In this document: piece after piece, positions 1 through 7,237 of the stretch
How positions within the stretch are numbered: the stretch's first letter is position 1
Layout: each line of letters begins with the position of its first letter
Source: Streptomyces canus 299MFChir4.1
Lineage (GTDB): Bacteria > Actinomycetota > Actinomycetes > Streptomycetales > Streptomycetaceae
Reading direction: 5' to 3'
Assembly: GCF_000383615.1 (NCBI RefSeq)
Contig: NZ_KB911618.1
Coordinates: 1-38,608 of the forward strand
Length of the DNA: 38,608 nt
The notes under the pieces: generated by a model
Databases searched by the model: none
The model's input: the letters and a program-made list of their open reading frames with translations, nothing else
What the model was told of the DNA's origin: nothing
Program-made: the position numbers and the translations under genes

Positions 1-340
1 GCTACCTGCGCAGTCTCTACCCGCCCGAGATCCGTATCGCGATCGTGCTCGATAACTTCTCCCCGCACCTGACCACGAAGAAGGACACCCGGGTCGGCGA
101 CTGGGCCGCAGCCAGCAACGTCGAGTTCGCCTACACGCCGACCAACAGTTCCTGGCTGAACCGCATCGAAGCCCAGTTCACCGCCCTGCGCTACTTCGCA
201 CTCGACGGCACCGACCACGCCAGCCACAAGGAGCAGGGCAGCATGATCCGCCGATACATCATCTGGCGGAACCAGCACGCGGCCGACGAACGCCTACGCG
301 AGATCGTGAACAGGGCAAACGTTGCTTGATGCGGCACTAG
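1..340 (+). mobile_element. Right end of an IS630-family insertion sequence
   Basis: The element is recognised from its transposase. Its right boundary is inferred to lie at or near the CTAG at 337-340, which also contains the stop codon of the neighbouring tetR. IS630 elements insert at TA dinucleotides, often within CTAG, a tetranucleotide that is rare in Streptomyces. The left end and the opposite inverted repeat are outside the window, so the exact terminus is not proven. Confidence 0.5.
3..329 (+). CDS. IS630-type transposase, C-terminal part (cut by window edge)
   Basis: Only the C-terminal 108 residues lie in the window; the reading frame is open back to base 3, so the gene starts outside. 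The visible part holds two of the three blocks of a DDE catalytic domain: IVLDNFSPHL near the beginning carries the second Asp (VLDN.S.H pattern), and PTNSSWLNRIEAQF about 30 residues later carries the Glu. This spacing and wording is typical of IS630/Tc1-mariner-like transposases, which cut and paste their element into TA-containing targets. The stop lies only 7 bases from the stop codon of the convergent tetR gene, so the element appears to end inside that junction. Whether the transposase is intact cannot be judged because its N-terminal half is not in the window. Confidence 0.85.
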   Translation, partial: YLRSLYPPEIRIAIVLDNFSPHLTTKKDTRVGDWAAASNVEFAYTPTNSSWLNRIEAQFTALRYFALDGTDHASHKEQGSMIRRYIIWRNQHAADERLREIVNRANVA

Positions 341-927
341 GTCGCCGGGACGACCGTCTCCACGATCCGTTCCACCAGGCCCTCCGGGACCTTCACCTCC
401 GGCAGGACTCCCTCCAGCGCACCGGGCAGCGTCAGGTGCTCCAGCAGCAGCCCCAGCATCGCCAGGTAGAGCACCGTGACCGTCTCGTCGCCACCCGGTA
501 GGCCCGCCTCGCGGTGGAACCGGATGCCCTCGTCCAGGTCCGCCCGGACCGACCTGGTGTAGGAGGCGCGGAGTTCGGGGTGGCGGGTGGCCTCCAGGCG
601 CATTTCCAGAAGGGCCAGATAGCCCGTGCGGTCATGGGTCGCGCGGGCCATCAGGTCGTGCATGAACGCCGCGACCAGGGAACGGTCCTTCGGCCGGGTC
701 AGCAGTTCGGCGAGCTTGTCCGGGTCCGGGGCCAGCCGTGCGTGGAGGCGGGTGTCGATCTGCTTCAGCAGGTCGACACGGTCCGTGAAGTAGTTCGAGG
801 CCGTCCCCACGGGGACCCCCGCCTCGGTGTCGACCGCGCGGAACGTCAGCCCGCGTGCTCCCTCGCGGGCGAGCACCTCGACCCCCGCGTCCACGAGCGC
901 GGCCCGGCGCTCCGGATTGCTGACCAT
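337..927 (-). CDS. TetR/AcrR-family transcriptional regulator
   Basis: A 196-residue protein with the usual TetR layout. The N-terminal helix-turn-helix spans about residues 5-50 (ERRAALVDAGVEVLAREG, then GLTFRAVDTEAGVPVGTASNYF, the classic recognition helix ending in YF). A less conserved ligand-binding and dimerisation domain follows. The start at 927 is chosen because a GGGAGGGGAG ribosome site lies about 9 bases upstream; the in-frame extension to 984 has no such site. The gene diverges from the DHFR-like reductase across a 126-bp intergenic region containing direct repeats, so it probably represses itself and that reductase. Its 3' end touches the insertion sequence, but the C-terminus (LVERIVETVVPA) looks natural, so the protein is probably intact. 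The ligand is unknown. Confidence 0.9.
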   Translation of the reverse strand: MVSNPERRAALVDAGVEVLAREGARGLTFRAVDTEAGVPVGTASNYFTDRVDLLKQIDTRLHARLAPDPDKLAELLTRPKDRSLVAAFMHDLMARATHDRTGYLALLEMRLEATRHPELRASYTRSVRADLDEGIRFHREAGLPGGDETVTVLYLAMLGLLLEHLTLPGALEGVLPEVKVPEGLVERIVETVVPAT

Positions 928-978
928 CGCGGAATCTCCCCTCCCAGTTGCGTCCGACTCGGAAGGCCAAAAATACCC

Positions 979-1008
979 TTGCAACCACTACAAGTGAAGC
1001 ACTACAAC
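979..1008 (+). promoter_or_regulatory. Divergent promoter/operator between tetR and the DHFR-like gene
   Basis: TTGCAA (979-984) and TACAAC (1003-1008), 18 bases apart, make a plausible rightward promoter for the reductase. The octamer CACTACAA occurs at 986-993 and again at 1000-1007, with a 14-bp period inside the promoter. The first copy is also part of the small inverted repeat CACT-ACA-AGTG. Repeated half-sites within the spacer and -10 fit an operator for the adjacent TetR protein. This is inferred from position. Confidence 0.45.
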
Positions 1009-1053
1009 TGACGTGGTTCACCGCCAGAGCGCAGCCCACGAAAAGAGACCCGC

Positions 1054-1638
1054 TTGCGAAAGCTCACGTACTTCATCGCCTGCACCATCGACGGCTTCAT
1101 CGGGGACGAGAGCGGCGACGCGTCGTTCATGTACCGGTTCGTGGACGAGGAGCTCCTCTCCTACCTCAGGACCGCGTACCCGGAGACGATCTCGGCCCAG
1201 GGCCGCAGGGCGCTCGGCATCCACGACCTGGAGCACAAGAGGTTCGACACGGTCGTCCAGGGCCGCGGCAGCTACGAGGTGGCCCTGAAGCAGGGCATCA
1301 CCTGCCCGTACGACCACCTGCGCGAATACGTCGCCTCGCGCGCCCTCACCGAGTCGCCCGACCCGCATGTCGAGATCATCGGCAAGGACCTGGTCGCCAA
1401 GGTGCGCGAACTGAAGGCGGAGGACAGCCGGTTCGGCATCTACCTGTGCGGCGGCTCCCGGCTCGCGGGCGAACTCCACGACGAGATCGACGAACTCGTC
1501 ATCAAGACGTACCCCGTCGTGCTCGGCACCGGCATGCCGATGTTCGGTTCCGGTTTCCCCATCACCGAGTTCACGCTCGACGAGGTGCGCGTCTTCGGCA
1601 ACGGCGTCGTGGTGCGGACGTACGGCAGGAAACGCTGA
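1054..1638 (+). CDS. Dihydrofolate reductase-family (RibD C-terminal domain) protein
   Basis: A 194-residue single-domain protein of the RibD_C/DHFR superfamily. These are NAD(P)H-dependent reductases whose prototypes are DHFR and the reductase half of RibD. The opening strand RKLTYFIACTIDGFIG matches the family start (Y.A.S.DG.I). The later IYLCGGSRLAGEL segment (about 130-142) is the glycine-rich nucleotide-binding signature, and the end block VVLGTGMPMFG is the usual LG.G.P.F motif. The start is TTG at 1054, with an AGAG ribosome site about 10 bases upstream and nothing better in frame. It diverges from a TetR gene that probably controls it. Family members of this kind in actinobacteria mostly have no assigned substrate; a role in folate synthesis should not be assumed. 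Confidence 0.85.
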   Translation: MRKLTYFIACTIDGFIGDESGDASFMYRFVDEELLSYLRTAYPETISAQGRRALGIHDLEHKRFDTVVQGRGSYEVALKQGITCPYDHLREYVASRALTESPDPHVEIIGKDLVAKVRELKAEDSRFGIYLCGGSRLAGELHDEIDELVIKTYPVVLGTGMPMFGSGFPITEFTLDEVRVFGNGVVVRTYGRKR

Positions 1639-1676
1639 GGGAAGCGCCCGCGGCCCCTTCGTCCTACCCTGAGGAC

Positions 1677-1874
1677 ATGGACAGCGACGAACGCGTCTGT
1701 CCCGTCTGCGGACAGCCGGTCGAGACAGTCGTACGGCGTCACAAGACGCTCGGTGCGTGGGTCCCCGTGTGGACGGGCGGCCCGTGCCGCAACCCGGAGT
1801 GCGAGGCGTACGCCGGTCAGGGTGCCGGGTCCGGCGAGGACCACGGTGGCGCTCCCGCCGCGAAAAGTTCCTGA
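1677..1874 (+). CDS. Small zinc-ribbon-like protein (65 aa)
   Basis: A 65-residue protein with two cysteine pairs: CPVC at residues 8-11 and C37/C42 (CRNPEC), spaced as in a treble-clef or zinc-ribbon fold. A small, hydrophilic Gly/Ala-rich tail follows. The function is unknown; it may bind nucleic acid or a protein partner through one zinc ion. The ATG is preceded by TACCCT at 1665-1670, exactly six bases before the start, and the only purine-rich stretch (GAGGA) is too close to act as a ribosome site. A leaderless transcript is therefore likely. It sits 38 bases after the reductase stop. Third-position G/C bias supports coding. Confidence 0.65.
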   Translation: MDSDERVCPVCGQPVETVVRRHKTLGAWVPVWTGGPCRNPECEAYAGQGAGSGEDHGGAPAAKSS

Positions 1875-1946
1875 ACCTATGTCGAGAATCCGTCCCCGGC
1901 TCCGACGTCCCCGGTGAGAGTCAACCGAAGCCGAAGGAGCGGAATC

Positions 1947-2360
1947 ATGAAGTACCTGGTCATGGTGCAGGGAACACAGGCCGACTACGACGCCATGCGC
2001 GGCAAGGGCTCCGAGCACTCCCCGGCCTGGAGCGAGCAGGAGATCCAGACGATGTACGCCTTCATGAGCGCCGTCAACGACGACCTGTCCGAGACCGGCG
2101 AGATGGTCGACGGCCAGGGCCTCGCCGAGCCCGACAGGATCCGGCACGTCAGCCGGGGCGCGGACGGCAAGGCCGTGATCACCGACGGGCCGTACAGCGA
2201 GACCAAGGAGCTGCTCTGCGGCTACTGGGTGCTGGAGTGCGAGAGTCTGGAGCGCGTCACGGAGATCGCCGAGCGCATCGCCCAGTGCCCCCAGCCCGCC
2301 GGCGCCCCCGAGTACCCCGTGGTGATCCGGCCCATCCTGGACGGCGCCGGGGACATCTGA
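1947..2360 (+). CDS. YCII/DGPF-domain protein, partner of ECF42 sigma factor
   Basis: A 137-residue YCII-related protein with an alpha-beta ferredoxin-like fold. It carries the DGPF-family motif as DGPY at residues 80-83 (VITDGPYSETKELL), followed by the conserved strand GYWVLEC. The start ATG has a good GAAGGAGCGG ribosome site. Five bases after its stop begins the ECF sigma factor gene, so the two are clearly one operon. In the literature, ECF42 sigma factors are defined by association with DGPF proteins, which they transcribe; no anti-sigma factor accompanies them. The biochemical role of the DGPF protein is unknown. I see no catalytic site beyond the conserved motif. Confidence 0.9.
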   Translation: MKYLVMVQGTQADYDAMRGKGSEHSPAWSEQEIQTMYAFMSAVNDDLSETGEMVDGQGLAEPDRIRHVSRGADGKAVITDGPYSETKELLCGYWVLECESLERVTEIAERIAQCPQPAGAPEYPVVIRPILDGAGDI

Positions 2361-2365
2361 GGACC

Positions 2366-3571
2366 GTGCGACCGACGAGCCCGACCGAGGACCTGCTGCG
2401 CCTGCACGCGCCGCAGGTCCTCGGCGCGCTGGTCAGGCGGTACGGCCGTTTCGACGCCGCCGAGGACGCCGTACAGGAGGCACTGCTGGCCGCGGCCGGG
2501 CAGTGGCCGTCGGCGGGGGTGCCGGACAATCCGCGCGGGTGGCTCATCAAGGTGGCCTCGCGGCGGCTGACCGACATGCTGCGCGCGGAGGAGGCCCGGC
2601 GGGCGCGGGAGGAGCGGGTGGCGGCGCTGAGCGTGCGCGACACGGCGGTCGCCGACCGGGCCCCGCGCGAGGACGACACTCTGTCCCTGCTGTTCCTGTG
2701 CTGCCATCCGCAGCTGTCCCCGTCCGCGCAGATCGCGCTCACCCTGCGCGCGGTCGGCGGTCTGACCACGGCGGAGATCGCCCGGGCGTATCTGGTCCCC
2801 GAGGCGACCATGGCGCAGCGCGTCAGCCGGGCCAAGCAGAAGGTCCGGGGCGTCGGCTTCGGGCGGCCCGACAACTGGGAGGAACGGCTGCCCGCCGTCC
2901 TGCACACCCTCTACCTGATCTTCAACGAGGGCCATACGGCGACCTCAGGACCGGCCCTCCAGCGGCGCGACCTCGCCGGCGAGGCGATCCGGCTGACCCG
3001 CGCCGTCCACCGCCTCCTCCCCGACGACTGCGAGATCGCGGGCCTGCTTGCCCTGATGCTGCTCACGGACGCCCGCCGCGACGCCCGCACCGGCCCGGAC
3101 GGCGACCTGGTCCCCCTCGACGAACAGGACCGCGCCCGGTGGGACAGGGCGGCGATCGAGGAGGGCGTCGCCCTGGTCACCCGGGCGCTGGCCCGCCGCC
3201 GGGCCGGGCCCTATCAGATCCGCGCGGCCACCGCCGCCGTGCACGACGAGGCGCCCTCGCCGGAGGCGACCGACTGGCAAGAGATCCTCGGGCTCTACGA
3301 CGTTCTCGTACGGCTCGTGCCGGGACCCGTGGAGCGGCTGAACCGGGCGGTCGCGGTCGCGATGGTGCACGGGCCGCGGGCCGGGCTCGCGGAACTGGAC
3401 TCGCTCACCGGCGAGTTGGGGCACCGCCTGGACGCCGTACGCGGGCATCTGCTGGAGCGGGCCGGTGCGTACGAGGAGGCGCGGGCCGCGTACGAGTCGG
3501 CGGCCGGGAAGACCCTCAGCCTGCCCGAGCAGCGGTATCTGCGGCGGCGGGCGGCCCGGCTGAGGCCTTAA
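2366..3571 (+). CDS. ECF-family RNA polymerase sigma factor, ECF42 group, with C-terminal extension
   Basis: A 401-residue sigma factor. Residues about 8-75 form the sigma-2 region (GRFDAAEDAVQEALL, then NPRGWLIKVASRRLTD), which binds core polymerase and melts the -10. Residues about 112-162 form sigma-4 with its helix-turn-helix (TTAEIARAYLVPEATMAQRV). The remaining ~230 residues form the DUF6596/TPR-like extension that marks the ECF42 group. It includes LYLIFNEGH (182-190) and RLNRAVAVAMVHGP (324-337), and studies of this group show the extension is needed for activity. The GTG start at 2366 lies five bases after the DGPF gene stop. No anti-sigma gene is nearby, consistent with control by the extension itself. 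Targets other than its own operon are unknown. Confidence 0.92.
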   Translation: MRPTSPTEDLLRLHAPQVLGALVRRYGRFDAAEDAVQEALLAAAGQWPSAGVPDNPRGWLIKVASRRLTDMLRAEEARRAREERVAALSVRDTAVADRAPREDDTLSLLFLCCHPQLSPSAQIALTLRAVGGLTTAEIARAYLVPEATMAQRVSRAKQKVRGVGFGRPDNWEERLPAVLHTLYLIFNEGHTATSGPALQRRDLAGEAIRLTRAVHRLLPDDCEIAGLLALMLLTDARRDARTGPDGDLVPLDEQDRARWDRAAIEEGVALVTRALARRRAGPYQIRAATAAVHDEAPSPEATDWQEILGLYDVLVRLVPGPVERLNRAVAVAMVHGPRAGLAELDSLTGELGHRLDAVRGHLLERAGAYEEARAAYESAAGKTLSLPEQRYLRRRAARLRP

Positions 3572-3580
3572 CGTGTCGGC

Positions 3581-3904
3581 ATGTCCACAGCGAACCTCAT
3601 CGTGCACCTGACCGAACGCTCCCTGTGGGAGGAGGCCCGCGCCCGGGGCACGTACGAGATCTCGACGCGCGGCCGGACCCTCCAGGAGGAGGGGTTCATC
3701 CACTGCTCGACGCGCGAGCAGCTGCCCGGCACGGCCGCGCGCTTCTTCGCCGGTGTGCCGGACCTGGTGGTCCTCGTCATCGACCCCGCCCGGCTCGACG
3801 TACCGCTGAAGTACGAGGCCCCCGCGCCCGGCGCCGAGGAGTTCCCGCACGTCTACGGGCCGATCCCGGTGGACGCGGTCGTCGACGTGGAGCCGTGGGG
3901 GTGA
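3581..3904 (+). CDS. DUF952 domain-containing protein
   Basis: A 107-residue protein covering a single DUF952 domain. It opens with IVHLTERSLWEEARARG, has the conserved EEGFIHCSTREQL block (about 35-47) and ends with FPHVYGPIPVDAVVDVEP, all diagnostic of the family. DUF952 proteins are structurally related to the ART/PARP-like fold by some comparisons, but no activity is established. No Shine-Dalgarno is visible. TAACGT (3569-3574), which overlaps the sigma factor stop codon, stands six bases before the ATG, so a leaderless message starting at the A of ATG is likely. The following gene overlaps the stop (GTGA), indicating coupling. Confidence 0.85.
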   Translation: MSTANLIVHLTERSLWEEARARGTYEISTRGRTLQEEGFIHCSTREQLPGTAARFFAGVPDLVVLVIDPARLDVPLKYEAPAPGAEEFPHVYGPIPVDAVVDVEPWG

Positions 3905-4131
3905 GTGGTCGCCGTCGGGTACGGGCGTGGGCCGTGGCGGTCTGGGGGGCTCTCGTGGTCGTCGTGGGTGGGCTCACGCTCTGGCTTCAGGACTCGGCGG
4001 AGCCGCCGGGGCCGTACGTATGGGAGAGGGCGAGTCCGACGCCCTCGCTCCCGGAAGGGTGGGAGACGGCGTGCTCCCGCTCCACGCCCGACGCGCAGGG
4101 CCGGACCCTCTGCTTCCTCAGGACCCGCTAG
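3901..4131 (+). CDS. Small membrane-anchored protein, one TM segment (76 aa)
   Basis: Its GTG start overlaps the TGA of the DUF952 gene (GTGA at 3901-3904), the signature of translational coupling. The protein begins with a basic cluster (SGRRRVR), then one hydrophobic helix (about residues 9-29, AWAVAVWGALVVVVGGLTLWL), then a short Pro-rich outside segment with two cysteines that could pair (ACSRSTP and LCFLRTR). The topology is probably N-in/C-out. No homologous family is recognised. Its 3' end overlaps the convergent VOC gene by 14 bases. The case for coding rests on the coupling, the topology and the codon bias. Confidence 0.6.
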   Translation: MSGRRRVRAWAVAVWGALVVVVGGLTLWLQDSAEPPGPYVWERASPTPSLPEGWETACSRSTPDAQGRTLCFLRTR

Positions 4132-4861
4132 GCAGCCCCCCCGTCTCAGGGTCCCGCCCCGTCAGGCAGTACAGGCCGCCCGCCGGGTCCCTCATCACCG
4201 TCCATCTCCTGCCCTCGGCGACGAACTCGGCGCCCAGGCGCTCGTGTTCGGCCCGGGTCGCCTCGATGTCCGCGCAGGCGAGGTCCAGATGGGCGGCGGC
4301 CGGGCGTTCCTCGTCGAGGCGCTGGAGGAGGATGCGGACCGGTAGGCCGGCCGGCGGCTTGAGGACATGGAATTCGGGCAGTGCGCCGGGCAGCGACTCC
4401 CAGTCGGGCAACAGGGCGGCCCAGAAAGCGACTTCCGCCTCGTGGAGGGAGGGCGGGATGTCCAGGCAGACCTGGTCGAGACGGCTGCCGCGGATCACCG
4501 GCGGGCGGGTCGACTGCCCGCGCCAGGGATCGGCGCAGAACAACTGGCCGGCGGGGGAGCGGAGCACCACCAGCGTGCCCTGATCGGCGACCACGTGCGC
4601 GCCGAGCGCCTGCGCCGCCTTCGCGAACTTCCGTACGTCGTCCACGCAGAAGTCGAGATGGGCGCCGCCGGGCCCGGAGGCGACGGCCTGGGCCTTGACG
4701 CAGGCGTCGGCGCCGCCGGGCGGCACGAGGGTCACGAACTCCCGCCGCTCGCCCCGGGGTTCGGACAACCGTGTGCCCGTGGCGCCGGCCCAGAAGTCGC
4801 AGGCCTGCGCGAAGCGGGCCACGGGCCGGTCAACGAAGGCGTACGTCCAGCGGGTAGTCAT
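4118..4861 (-). CDS. VOC-family protein with two glyoxalase-like domains
   Basis: A 247-residue protein made of two vicinal-oxygen-chelate modules, about 5-115 and 125-240. Each ends with the characteristic D..G..F/YC segment (RSPAGQLFCADPW; MRDPAGGLYCLTGRDP). The repeats AHLDFCVDDV (about 77-86) and AHLDLACADIEA (about 194-205) supply the potential metal-ligand histidines. VOC proteins include glyoxalase I, dioxygenases and antibiotic-binding proteins; the substrate cannot be read from the sequence. TACGAT on the minus strand is six bases upstream of the ATG, again suggesting leaderless translation. The 3' end overlaps the small membrane protein gene on the other strand. Confidence 0.85.
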   Translation of the reverse strand: MTTRWTYAFVDRPVARFAQACDFWAGATGTRLSEPRGERREFVTLVPPGGADACVKAQAVASGPGGAHLDFCVDDVRKFAKAAQALGAHVVADQGTLVVLRSPAGQLFCADPWRGQSTRPPVIRGSRLDQVCLDIPPSLHEAEVAFWAALLPDWESLPGALPEFHVLKPPAGLPVRILLQRLDEERPAAAHLDLACADIEATRAEHERLGAEFVAEGRRWTVMRDPAGGLYCLTGRDPETGGLPSGS

Positions 4862-4879
4862 GCGGTGATCGTAGGCCCC

Positions 4880-5293
4880 CTACTTCGGCACCTCCATGAA
4901 CCGCAGCATGTTCCCCGCCGGATCCCGGAACGCACAGTCCCGCACCCCGTACGGCATGTCCGTGGGCTCCTGGATGACGTCGGCCCCCGACTCCCGGACC
5001 CGGGCGAACAGCGCGTCACAGTCGGTGGTGGTGAAGTTGACCCCGCGCAGCAAGCCCTTGGCCAGCAGCCGTGCCATCGCCTCCTTGTCCGCGGGGGACG
5101 CGTCCGGGTCCGCGGCGGGCGGCTCCAGCACGATGTCCACGTCCGGCTGGAGCGGCGAGCCGACCGTCACCCAGCGCATGCCCTCGTACCCGACGTCGCC
5201 CCGCACCTCCATGCCCAGGACGTCCCGGTAGAACGCGATCGCCTTGTCGTGGTCGTCCACGGCGATGAAGCAGTTCTTGAGTTTGATGTCCAT
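4880..5293 (-). CDS. VOC-family (glyoxalase/bleomycin-resistance-like) protein
   Basis: A 137-residue single-domain VOC protein. It starts KNCFIAVDDHDKAIAFYRDVLGMEV, the standard first beta-alpha-beta unit, and ends YGVRDCAFRDPAGNMLRF, the closing strand with the D..G..L.F motif. It sits nine bases downstream of the AraC-type regulator on the same strand and is probably co-transcribed. The AraC protein plus VOC partner arrangement is common in actinobacteria. TAACGT precedes its ATG by six bases on the minus strand, so it may also have its own leaderless transcript. The ligand is unknown; detoxification or small-molecule binding is a reasonable guess from the family only. Confidence 0.88.
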   Translation of the reverse strand: MDIKLKNCFIAVDDHDKAIAFYRDVLGMEVRGDVGYEGMRWVTVGSPLQPDVDIVLEPPAADPDASPADKEAMARLLAKGLLRGVNFTTTDCDALFARVRESGADVIQEPTDMPYGVRDCAFRDPAGNMLRFMEVPK

Positions 5294-5302
5294 GGCTTCA
5301 CG

Positions 5303-5698
5303 TTAGGCCCGTCGGGGCCTGGTGTGCCTGCGGACCACGCACGGCGGGATCCCCGCGATCTCCTCGTGGGTGCGGGCGCGGTAGGCGCTCGGCGTCTCAC
5401 CCACCAGTTCGGTGAAGCGCGAGCTGAAGGAGCCGAGCGAGGTGCACCCCACGGCCATGCAGACCTCGGTGACGGACAGGTCGCCCCGCCGCAGCAGCGC
5501 CTTCGCGCGCTCGATGCGCCGGGTCATCAGATAGCCGTACGGCGTCTCCCCGAACTCCGCGCGGAAACTGCGCTGGAAGTGGCCCGGGGACATCAGCGCG
5601 GTGCGGGCGAGGGCGGGCACGTCGAGCGGCTCGGTGTACTCGCGGTCCATCCGGTCCCGCGCCTGCCGCAGCCGCACCAGGTCCTCGACGCTCACCAT
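5303..5698 (-). CDS. AraC-family helix-turn-helix regulator
   Basis: A 131-residue protein consisting of little more than the AraC DNA-binding domain. Two helix-turn-helix units are visible: LDVPALARTALMSPGHFQRSF (about 25-45) and SVTEVCMAVGCTSLGSFSSRF (about 75-95). They are joined by the linker helix GETPYGYLMTRRIERAKALL. No effector-binding domain is present, so activity is probably set by expression level or by a partner, such as the VOC protein encoded just downstream. The ATG at 5698 is used; a GTG codon directly before it (5701) is an alternative. No strong ribosome site is visible. The gene diverges from pit. Confidence 0.88.
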   Translation of the reverse strand: MVSVEDLVRLRQARDRMDREYTEPLDVPALARTALMSPGHFQRSFRAEFGETPYGYLMTRRIERAKALLRRGDLSVTEVCMAVGCTSLGSFSSRFTELVGETPSAYRARTHEEIAGIPPCVVRRHTRPRRA

Positions 5699-5767
5699 CA
5701 CGCCAGCATCGCACGATGGTCACCAGCTGGGCGCAGGGACCTGGAACGGGCTTTGCCTCGCGTTCGT

Positions 5768-5781
5768 CTTCCGTACGGAAG
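5768..5781. promoter_or_regulatory. 14-bp perfect palindrome upstream of the Pit gene
   Basis: CTTCCGTACGGAAG reads the same on both strands. It lies 19 bases before the transporter start, in the intergenic region shared with the divergent AraC gene. It could be an operator or an RNA hairpin near the start codon. No convincing tandem PhoP-type GTTCACC repeats are visible around it. The function is inferred from position only. Confidence 0.35.
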
Positions 5782-5800
5782 CGCTTGCTCCCATGAAGGC

Positions 5801-6955
5801 ATGGACCACATCACGTTCCTCGTGGCGGTCGTCATCGTCACGGCTCTGGCCTTCGACTTCACCAACGGATTCCACGACACCGCGAACGCGATGGCGACGT
5901 CCATCGCGACCGGCGCACTGAAACCCCGGACCGCGGTCCTGATCAGCGGCGTGCTGAACGTCGTCGGCGCCTTCCTGTCCACCGAGGTCGCCAAGACGAT
6001 CTCCGGAGGCATCGTGGACGACACCCTGGTCTCGCCCGGGATGATCTTCGCGGGGCTGGTCGGAGCGATTCTCTGGAACCTGCTGACCTGGCTGGTCGGC
6101 CTGCCGTCGAGCTCGTCGCACGCCCTGTTCGGCGGACTGATCGGCGCGGTGTGGGTCGGCGCCGGCTCCCACGGCGTGCACGCCGACAAGGTGGTCGAGA
6201 AGATCCTGATCCCCGCGGTGGCCTCGCCGGTGGTGGCGGGCGTGGCGGCGCTGATCGCCACCTACCTCGCCTACAAGCTCACCGCCCGCGCCCGCAAGGA
6301 CTCGGTGACCAAGGGCTTCCGGCTCGGCCAGATCGCCTCCGCCTCCCTTGTCTCCCTCGCGCACGGCACCAATGACGCCCAGAAGACCATGGGCGTCATC
6401 ACGCTGACCCTGATCTCGGCGGGCGCGCTCGGCCATGACGCCGGACCGCCGGTCTGGGTCATCGCCTCCGCGGGGCTCGCGATCGGTCTCGGCACCTACA
6501 TCGGCGGCTGGCGGATCATCCGCACGATGGGCAAGGGCCTCACGGAGATCCAGTCCCCGCAGGGCTTCGCCGCCGAGACCGCGTCCACCACGGTCATCCT
6601 GACCTCCGCCCACCTCGGTTTCGCCCTGTCGACCACCCAGGTCGCCTCGGGCAGCATCCTCGGTGCGGGCCTCGGCCGGAAGCTCGCGGAGGTCCGCTGG
6701 GGCATCGCCGGGCGCATGGTCGCGGCCTGGCTGATCACCCTGCCGGCCGCCGCGCTGGTCGGCGGCATCTCCGCGAGTGCCGTCAAGCACGGCGGCAACT
6801 TCGGCACGGTCGTGGTCGCGCTGGTCGGAGCCGCCGTCGCCGCGGGCATCGTGCTGCTCTCGCGCCGCAACCCGGTGAGCGCGCACAACGTCAACGACCA
6901 CCACGAGGTCCCCGTCCGCACCGCGGCGCCGACCAGCGTCGGCACGGCCGCCTGA
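5801..6955 (+). CDS. Inorganic phosphate transporter, Pit family
   Basis: A 384-residue multi-pass membrane protein of the PiT family, which imports phosphate (usually as a metal-phosphate complex) driven by the proton gradient. Both family repeats are visible: the first signature FTNGFHDTANAMAT at about 20-33, and the second, LAHGTNDAQKTMG, around residues 187-199 (H188, N191, D192). The SSSSH motif (103-107) follows the first half. About ten hydrophobic segments are recognisable. The ATG at 5801 has only a very close GAAGG, so initiation may be unusual; no better in-frame start is evident. It leads a three-gene set with a small membrane protein and PPK2, pointing to phosphate uptake linked to polyphosphate use. 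Confidence 0.93.
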   Translation: MDHITFLVAVVIVTALAFDFTNGFHDTANAMATSIATGALKPRTAVLISGVLNVVGAFLSTEVAKTISGGIVDDTLVSPGMIFAGLVGAILWNLLTWLVGLPSSSSHALFGGLIGAVWVGAGSHGVHADKVVEKILIPAVASPVVAGVAALIATYLAYKLTARARKDSVTKGFRLGQIASASLVSLAHGTNDAQKTMGVITLTLISAGALGHDAGPPVWVIASAGLAIGLGTYIGGWRIIRTMGKGLTEIQSPQGFAAETASTTVILTSAHLGFALSTTQVASGSILGAGLGRKLAEVRWGIAGRMVAAWLITLPAAALVGGISASAVKHGGNFGTVVVALVGAAVAAGIVLLSRRNPVSAHNVNDHHEVPVRTAAPTSVGTAA

Positions 6956-6975
6956 GCCCCTTGGGAGTTCCTGCC

Positions 6976-7212
6976 ATGAGCATCGACTGGACCGCACTCG
7001 GCCAGGTCACCGCGGTGAGCGTCGGCGTCACCATCGCCGTGGTCGTGGTCTTCGCCCTCGGGGTACTCGGTCTCGCCCGCTTCGAGGGGGCGCGGGAGGA
7101 CGGGGGCGGTGGAACGTCCACGATCGGCATCGCCCAGGCCGGCCTGTGCTTCCTCGCCTGCGCGGCGGTGGTGGCGTACGGCATCTATCTGATCGTGCCG
7201 CAGTTCCACTGA
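6976..7212 (+). CDS. Small membrane protein with two TM segments (78 aa)
   Basis: A 78-residue protein with two hydrophobic helices, about 9-34 (LGQVTAVSVGVTIAVVVVFA) and 50-74, separated by an acidic Gly-rich loop (EGAREDGGGG). It starts 21 bases after the pit stop and ends 25 bases before the PPK2 start, so it belongs to the same transcript. No named family is recognised. Its place between a phosphate transporter and a polyphosphate kinase suggests an accessory subunit or regulator of the transporter, but this is an inference from position. Confidence 0.75.
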   Translation: MSIDWTALGQVTAVSVGVTIAVVVVFALGVLGLARFEGAREDGGGGTSTIGIAQAGLCFLACAAVVAYGIYLIVPQFH

Positions 7213-7237
7213 TCCACCGAGAGGAGAGGGGAGCAGG

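Noticed and set aside
4367..5800. Upstream extension of the Pit frame over the VOC and AraC genes
   Set aside because: It runs antisense to three good genes; the Pit family N-terminus begins at 5801.
5702..5800. PHO boxes upstream of the Pit gene
   Set aside because: Only scattered GTTC/GGTCACC fragments are present; there are no tandem 11-bp repeats as needed for PhoP.
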